Positions 57,984-64,000 of a stretch of 64,000 bases of DNA are shown here, piece after piece. This DNA is from Pisolithus tinctorius (Eukaryota > Basidiomycota > Agaricomycetes > Boletales > Pisolithaceae): contig JANFAH010000033.1 in assembly GCA_024663395.1 (NCBI GenBank), positions 646,530-710,529 of the forward strand, read 5' to 3'. Position numbers and translations under genes: made by a program. Position 1 is the stretch's first letter. Each line of letters starts with the position of its first letter. The notes under the pieces were generated by a model. The model made no database searches and was not told the origin of the DNA. It saw only the letters and a list, made by a program, of their open reading frames with translations.

Positions 57984-59423
57984 CTATGTGGCCTCCGGCA
58001 TGATAGCCGAACTAGCTTCATGACCCTCTTCAATGAACAAGTAGTTGATGAGCCTTCTGATTACCTGCCCGAGACCTATAAGTTAGGTCGATCGCCTCAC
58101 TGATCACTCACTGACCTCCACGTTGACACTATTCCCGATCAAACGATACTTGGATTTCAACGAAACACCCAGTGGCCATATGAAATTAAAAGGGGCGGTA
58201 GTGAACGGATCTGTTATGTGGAAGAGCCTCAGAAGCTCGTCGGGAGTAAAATATCGCAGTCTGAGACAGCCAAGCAGCTGAACTGCCTGTGCATCGCCAT
58301 TTCTTTGCGCTGCCAAAAATTCGTCGAACACCATGGTGGTCTATGGCAGGAATCGCATCAGTGCAATTTAGATTAGCACCGAGATGCGTACATCTAGCTG
58401 TTCGTTCATCTGAAGGATTGAACCCGCACGTTCAACCAGCTGAGTGTATCCTATGGATGTTCACGCCTCGGCGATACCGTCAAGCTAAGATTTTCATACC
58501 TCGGGTGAAACAGCATGATCTGGTCCCAGAGGGCAATACGATGTCAAACAGACGGCCCCACTTCTCCAGCACGCGGTCCGAAACCCTGAAGGAAGCCATT
58601 GACTCATTATCCAGTTCATCTAGATAATGGTTCAGACATTGTGTGGCCACTGACATCACCGGGTGTTGTGAAGGTATGTGATCCAAAATGTTCAATCGGG
58701 AATCGTCACAGCCGAGAAACTTCAGATGTGAAAGTTTGGCCAGAAGGTAGTAGCGCAACCGTGAGTTGGGGATCCCAAACTGCAAGGGCGTAAGATTGAA
58801 CTCTGCTATTTGGTATCCTAGACGCTTGAGGGTTGATACGAGGTGATACCGTGTCTCGGAGTCCTACCTGTTGTATGACTTCCTCCACTAATTCTGATGC
58901 ACGGAAACGCACCTGAAATCCGGCCACATTCTCTACGAGCAGGTAACGAGGATGAACCTGTTGTACAGCTAATTGCGGAAGAACGTTATCGATCAAGTGC
59001 AAGAAAGATTGTGCCCGTGGGTCGGATGCGCCTCTGGCATTGGGATTCAGTTTAGTGTAAGGCTGGCACGCTGGCGAAAGAAGCCAGAGATCAGCTTGGA
59101 GCTGGGACAATCGTGCAGCAGTGAGGGTTGAGATGTCCGTCTGACAGAGTATCATACAGGGGCACCATAGGGTCCTCCGATCGTATGGGAGGCATTAAAT
59201 ATTGTCAGTGCTGACCTTGTGAACTGTACTAGATCCATAGTTGACACCATACACCTGGCAGGCTATCGGGTCCCAGTCATATGCTGCAATGACCGTAGCA
59301 GGTACCTGGCTTCGACTGAGTGCAAGATGAAGACCCCCTATGCAAATCTAAGCGTGACAACGCAGTAGTCAAACACACAGAGGATATACCTATCCCGCTG
59401 TAGAACTCGATGGCCCTCACCAT
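57984..59423 (-). CDS. Dnmt2/Trdmt1-type tRNA (cytosine-C5) methyltransferase
   Basis: DNMT2 homologues methylate C38 of tRNA-Asp using SAM. The start at 59421-59423 opens MVRAIEFYSGIG (motif I, SAM binding), spliced to GLHLALSRSQVPATVIAAYD. The catalytic loop, motif IV, reads SPACQPYTKLN (about 59080-59040), where most family members have SPPCQPFTR. The catalytic Cys is kept. Motif VI is LVENVAGF (about 58935-58915). The DNMT2-specific CCFTRG splices to GYTQLVERAGSILQMNEQ (about 58520-58390). The C-terminal exons give YFTPDELLRLFHI (about 58250) and RLIGNSVNVEV. A final exon adds IRRLINYLFIEEG and ends at TAG 57984-57986; stopping at 58104 would lose the conserved last helix. About six introns. 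Confidence 0.88.
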
Positions 59424-59640
59424 GGTGGTACTACACTGCCTGGAATACCTTAATTAGCTTAGGTAATCGAGAGGGTCCCGCCACACCCCGTCCCGCTCGC
59501 TCGCCATTATCTTACATACCACCTTGTTACTTATCGGAACGGGCTGGTTCAACAGAAACGCTTTGGACGACGTTGGTTTACGATATTTGACGCCGGTGGT
59601 ATCCTATTCTCTCCCGTTTGGCAGGCTTACTGTTTTCTTG
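59424..59640. promoter_or_regulatory. Divergent region, DNMT2-like / PHD-finger gene
   Basis: 217 bp lie between the two likely start codons and should hold both promoters. If the PHD gene starts further upstream (an open frame extends back to about 59524), the gap would be smaller. Confidence 0.35.
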
Positions 59641-62600
59641 ATGACACCCGACGTTCATTCCAGCGAAAACTGCGTGGACGGGAAAATATCTGGCCCGTCT
59701 GCATCTGTCGTCATCACACCGGCCAACAATACTTCACCAGAACCATTATCTGGCCTCCCCGGTTGGCCGTCTTTCACCGATTCACCGTCTGTAGCCCCTG
59801 GAGGTAGCCAGCATGATGGATCCTTGGACGAAACAAAATTGCAGAGGTGAGTATTGTACTGGGTGGCTCTTTACTCCAGATTACTGATCTAGCGACATAC
59901 GCCACGCTGGGATCGTTCAGCTCTGGTGTGCATTTACCAACCCCTCAGAGGTGAGTTAACGCCCGAGCTTTCATTTTTAGCTAGTCGCTTCCGGTCCGTT
60001 GCCCCACGGTGAAAACCGACTATTCTGCACTTTGTTCCCGACTATGCCGTTGACCCTTCATTACTCTGTCGTAGCCCTGCAACCTTATCGTCATATCTAC
60101 TATCAGAGGCTGAACCCGTAGTTTCGGGTGCCCACAAGTGAGTGTATGGCAATAACTTTGTAGGTGTGTATATTTTGACTTCTTGTAAGCTCGCGATCGG
60201 GCCAGCAACCTTCGACTTTACCGTCGGGGTTTCGCGTATATACGTACGTCGGCTAAGTAATGCGCGCCCTAGTCTCGAATTGACGCAGGTATACAAGTAC
60301 TCCGTCACCTCCACCTCCTCTTCGATCCCTCCAAACGCTTACTCCGGGAACTAGGTGGGTCGTTCTGTTGCATTGGATGTTGGGAACGACATCTGAATGT
60401 TGTTCAGTCCTCTGCCAATGCGCTATCAGGCAGGCAGTTCCAATTCGCAGCAACCCCCGGTACTGATGCGCACCCATGGCCAACATTTGTAAGATGTTTA
60501 GCATGTTATCTCCTCTAACTTGTTGCACTCACAGTGGTATCAAGGATACCGTCCTCAGTTGAGCCAACCAAAACTGACCTGTGGTGCGTAATTTTATTTC
60601 GTAAACAGCTCGCAGTGGAAATTTCTTATTTGGTCTCAAGCGAGTTGTTGCCGATGGGCGAGATGCCCTCGCGTCCTACAACACCTGGGGTGCAACCAGC
60701 CCCGATTGATTACTCTGTCGATGTGCCGAATACAGAATTCCCGAGCACACCTCCACGGAAATCACCAACATCAGTGCCTCAGCGCGCGGACGGTGACAAT
60801 CACTTGTTACCGCTACAGGTCGAAAATACTGCAGTGGCCAACACGGAAGTTGGGGGAGAACTTGCGCGGATCCGTGCACAACTTGTGGAGAACCACCTTG
60901 CGCTTGCCCAGGAAGCAGAGGCACGGAGACCTGATTATTTCAAGCGAATGAGACGCGCTGCTCTAACTACCGATGCGACCGATGCGGCGCCGCAAGGTTC
61001 AGCATTACAGCCCGCCGCTCCCATTGGCATCACCAATAGTCCCATTAAGGGTAGACGCCTCACCTTGTTCCAGGAAACATCTGAGGAGAGCTTCGAAGAG
61101 AGTTTGATGGCGGGTGGATACGGGCGCTATGTGAGTAACAATTTTTCAAAAGCCCGAGCCGAAACCGAAGCTTTTCTTCTGTTTACGCCTGTCCTGCGTC
61201 CTAGCGCTCCGATGCGTTGCCGTGGAGGAAGCCGGAAAACGAAGTACCGAATGTTGTGGATACGATGGAGGACCCTGCTGTAATGGTCGAACGAGAAAGG
61301 AAGAAGAAGAGGCTGGCGGCATTCCGCAATGTCCCGCTTGCCTCCTCGTCGAAGACACAACTTGTTCCCACTGAGATTGAAGGGTGTGGTAGAGTTCTCA
61401 TAAGCATGGATGCTTCGGAGCCGCCAACTTCTCCCAAACGCAGCCCCTCGAAAGGTAGACGGTCGCGGAGGAAAAAGAAGGTTGCCGCTGACGCACGTGG
61501 AGAGAAAGATGGGCTTCTCACGCCTTCGGAGGCGAAGCTTGACGCTCCCAATTGGCCCGATATGCACTTCCCGTGGGGTTCAAGTTCAACGCCATGTGGG
61601 TCACAGAATTTGGAAGAAGAAGAGAGGCTGCGACATATTGAAAACTTCCTCGAACGGGATTCGGATGAGGAAGTTGAGGAAGGGCCGTCTTCGCCTTTAC
61701 GGAGTCCCGCAGAAGAGATACAAACGGCGCAAGTCAAAACATACCCCGTTCTCCTTCATGCTGGCGAGGCACCGATCAGATCCACGGGTATGTCGGTCGT
61801 TCCCAGAGACCCTGCTGATGCGAGGGCGGCGTTCTTGTCGAAGAAGTCCGTTAAGGAGCTCTCACTTCGTCTTCTGCGCCGTAGGAATACCGATAACGAC
61901 GGAGGCGGGGTGGTGTGCATCTGCAACGAACCGGACGACGAGCGGGACTCGGTGCAGTGTGATGCATGCCAGATATGGTATCACCTTGATTGCATTGGGA
62001 TACGAAGTACGTCAGAGCTTGGCAGGGAAGAAGACCCATGGTTTTGCGCAAATTGTGCGGAAGCAAAGACACCACCACCTGTGATATTGTCCTTATCAGA
62101 GCCTACCTTCGTGCCTACGGACGACAAAATAACTGGGGACGCATGTTATGACCTTCCGTTTTTGCAGGCTGGGCTTAATCCGTCGCCAACGACTCACTGG
62201 ACAAGTTCAGGTCGACAGCCGAGGACACCACCAGACAGTCACGTTGGATTCCAGTTTTCGTCGGGGTCTTCGTGGGATGAACCACCTTCACGAGGTGGAC
62301 CTCATACACCGCAGTTTCCAAACTCACAGGATGTGCGTGTGTACACGACGCCAGGGCAGGTTGGTTCATTGGCGGTTGAGGAGTCGCCATTTGATCCCAC
62401 GTCTACACCCTCTCGTGGGATCAAGTTTGGTGCACCATTTACCACGCCAAAAAATGGATTATGGCAAGGACGTCATCAGGAGTTGTTTCACACACCCACA
62501 CGACCAGGTGGGATTGCGTTCGGGCGGCCGTTCGGACAATATGGATCGAGAGGGGTCGAGGGATCGTCGGGACGTTCTACATCTATGCAAGACATCACTC

Positions 62601-62710
62601 CGGTGGTCCATCACCTGAAAGAACGCGGTCGACCACTAGAATCTCCGTTAGCCGGGAAACGGTCACGGCATAGTGTGGATAATCGGTTGTCAACGTCTCG
62701 CGGAAGATGA
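59641..62710 (+). CDS. PHD-finger protein
   Basis: Probable chromatin reader. The large last exon (about 61205-62710) is clear. It has a basic KGRRSRRKKKV segment (about 61455-61480). The PHD zinc finger follows: VVCICNEPDDERDSVQCDAC, then WYHLDCIGI and EDPWFCANC (about 61910-62055), keeping the Cys4-His-Cys3 ligands. A long disordered Pro/Ser/Gly-rich tail includes repeated FGAPFTTP / FGRPFGQ-type motifs and a basic end, with TGA at 62708-62710. The preceding exon (about 60655-61133) has RRPDYFKRMRRAA. The 5' part is less certain. An exon from ATG 59641 runs to about 59848, then IRHAGIVQLWCAFTNPSE (about 59894-59950). The next segment (59980-60140) is open in two overlapping frames, so either a splice was missed or a base error exists there. 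Confidence 0.8.
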
Positions 62711-63472
62711 GGCACGACGCGTTTGACGATTGGATTGATTGCTTTGTTCCCATACTTATTAGCATGGATGGCCATCCTTGTGGCACGGTAATATTGGTGA
62801 TATAAGATATCGATATGAGGATATGTATGTAGTAGAGTATCTGTACTAGGTCATGTGTATTACCGTCTGTCGTCGTTTTCGGGCCGCTGCATGCCGTTGC
62901 TTAACGTCTGGCACGTGGCCGCCATGCCACCGGGTCCTCGGCGCGTCATTCCGGGGTCTGTACATACCAAAAACAGTACAGCCTCGCTGACAGTCGCTCA
63001 TGAATATTGTGTGTGGCAGTCATAACGAGCATGATATGTGGGTATAGGACAGACGAGTGCCGCAGCAAGGGTGGTGTTGATCAAAAGAAACGAGTGGATG
63101 TTACCGATGCAATTGTTCCCTCGTGCAGGGGCGACGCCGAACTCAGATGACCATAAGCGGTGAATTCGGACCAACAGTGATGGGCGTTCCGCGGATAAGC
63201 TGATCTGATTCTGATATTATCTAGTCCATAAGAGAGAGAGCCTGCAGATGAGGACATGCGAGGCCGACCTCCGCATGTCAAGTGGAATATTGGACGGGAC
63301 ATACGTAAGAAATGAAAAGTAAAATAAAATAAAAATTTTACCGCGACCCTGGATGGTTGTTCCCACGGCATGGGAGTCCGTCGATATAACCTCGTCCCCG
63401 GTGGAGGGCTCGCCAGCAAAGCTGCCCGGCCTCCACCAAGTTTCTCTCCGCCGTCTCGTCCGCCGTCCACCC
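62711..63472. other. Intergenic region before the FYVE gene
   Basis: About 760 bp. The first 150 bases are AT-rich and are likely the PHD gene's 3' flank. An A-rich tract at 63300-63345 is AT-rich enough to be part of the downstream promoter. No additional gene is supported. Confidence 0.35.
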
Positions 63473-64000
63473 ATGTCCACCCTGGCAACCGCCCTTGCTG
63501 GCCTCGCCTCAAAGGCACAGGCAAGGATGTCCCGCTCCCGCTTACACTCCTGCGAATACGAATCTGCCTCAGACGCGTCCTCGTTGGCAGAGGGTGCGTG
63601 ACCGAGTGTTTATTTTACTCAGTACGACACCCCCCACTCACCAAAGGTCCAGGTTCGACACGCTCACCTTCTACTCGCCGCTTCCATCTTGCACTCCCTT
63701 CCACTCTGCGACCTAACGAGCACCTCGCTGTCCTTCTCCCAAAGAACCTCTGGAAGGTATGCAGATTTGGAAATATCCCTGTCTGTCAACCACTCATCTT
63801 TCCCCATTCAGCCTGATGCACTGGCTTCCAACTGCGACAACTTTTCTTGTCGCGTGCCTTTTTCGCTTCTAGAGCGTCGTCATGTGAGCAACTGGTTGAT
63901 CGACCACTTACACGATTACTTTTACTCAATCGTACATAATAGCACTGCAGAAAGTGTGGTGGCGTGTTCTGCCAACAGTGCACTTGCCGTACAACTCATC
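63473..64000 (+). CDS. FYVE zinc-finger protein (partial, runs off right edge)
   Basis: FYVE fingers bind phosphatidylinositol 3-phosphate on endosomes. The ATG at 63473 opens an Ala/Ser-rich segment. The first intron (donor GTGCGT near 63595, acceptor near 63636) leads to an exon ending LLPKNLWK. After a 55-nt intron, the next exon reads PDALASNCDNFSC and FSLLERRH. A further intron (acceptor near 63941) gives HCRKCGGVFCQQCTC up to the window edge. RRHHCRKCGGVFC is the diagnostic FYVE core (consensus R+HHC+xCG). The zinc ligands CxxxxC...CxxC...C are present as far as the sequence goes. The remainder of the protein is unseen. Confidence 0.87.

Noticed and set aside
61410..62084. 224-codon overlapping frame in the PHD gene
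   Set aside because: The main frame carries the PHD zinc ligands; the overlap is an Arg-rich shadow.
1..64000. Biosynthetic gene cluster, CRISPR array or novel defence system
   Set aside because: Genes belong to unrelated housekeeping pathways; no core synthase, no regular direct-repeat array and no defence-type gene set is present.

Overview
This window is nuclear DNA from a filamentous basidiomycete, most likely an Agaricomycete. Nearly every gene is split by many short introns (about 45-60 nt) with GT..AG ends. The gene set is fungal (Cyc8, Nic96, Yap1 with its cysteine-rich domains, Erf4, Brl1/Brr6). Several proteins match families I know from basidiomycetes, such as the secreted Gly-Asn-tailed protein and the gag-like retroelement. 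No rRNA, intact tRNA or CRISPR array was seen. Exon limits were worked out by eye from reading frames and splice sites. Gene ends quoted to the base were read directly unless marked as approximate.

Layout, left to right. (1) 1-4587 (-) is the 5' part of DNA topoisomerase II, running off the left edge, and 4725-8125 (-) is the ABC-F ATPase Gcn20. (2) 8522-10524 (+) is a CofD/YvcK-fold protein, followed by a conserved unknown gene ending at 11776 (+). (3) 11952-13477 (-) is chorismate synthase, divergent from a SAP30-like Sin3/HDAC subunit (13761-14475, +). (4) 15002-16221 (+) is a secreted protein with a Gly/Asn minisatellite tail. (5) 16.2-21.9 kb is gene-poor and opens with three related copies of a tRNA-like repeat. 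(6) 21929-23131 (-) is mitochondrial ClpP, divergent from the nuclear-envelope protein Brl1/Brr6 (23350-24778, +). (7) 24.8-28.7 kb is a second gene-poor stretch. (8) 28704-29122 (-) is a tiny four-exon SERF/4F5 gene. (9) 31644-35501 (+) is the Cyc8/Ssn6 corepressor, followed by the Ras-palmitoyltransferase subunit Erf4 (35935 to about 38247, +). (10) 40776-42116 (-) is the histidine enzyme His6 and 42693-45069 (-) is a Yap1-type redox bZIP factor. (11) 46821-49633 (-) is an ABC transporter, divergent from Nic96/Nup93 (49811-53012, +). (12) 53145-54089 (-) is an SMN homologue. (13) 54250-55620 (-) is a wrecked duplicate of the next gene with a gag-like retroelement inside it; 55767-57771 (-) is the intact peroxisomal SCP-x thiolase. 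(14) 57984-59423 (-) is a Dnmt2-type tRNA methyltransferase, divergent from a PHD-finger gene (to 62710, +). (15) 63473-64000 (+) is the start of a FYVE-finger gene cut by the right edge.

Most genes are unrelated housekeeping or regulatory loci. Neighbours are often arranged as divergent pairs with 80-400 bp between start codons, so shared promoters are likely. No operon-like or biosynthetic cluster is evident.

The most notable observations are: the SCP-x duplicate fused to gag sequence, whose reading frame still ends in a peroxisomal Ala-Lys-Leu; the tandem tRNA-related repeats; one-base frameshifts in two conserved genes (NIC96, SMN), which may be assembly errors; a changed catalytic motif (SPACQP) in the Dnmt2 homologue; and a probable GC-AG intron in the SERF gene.
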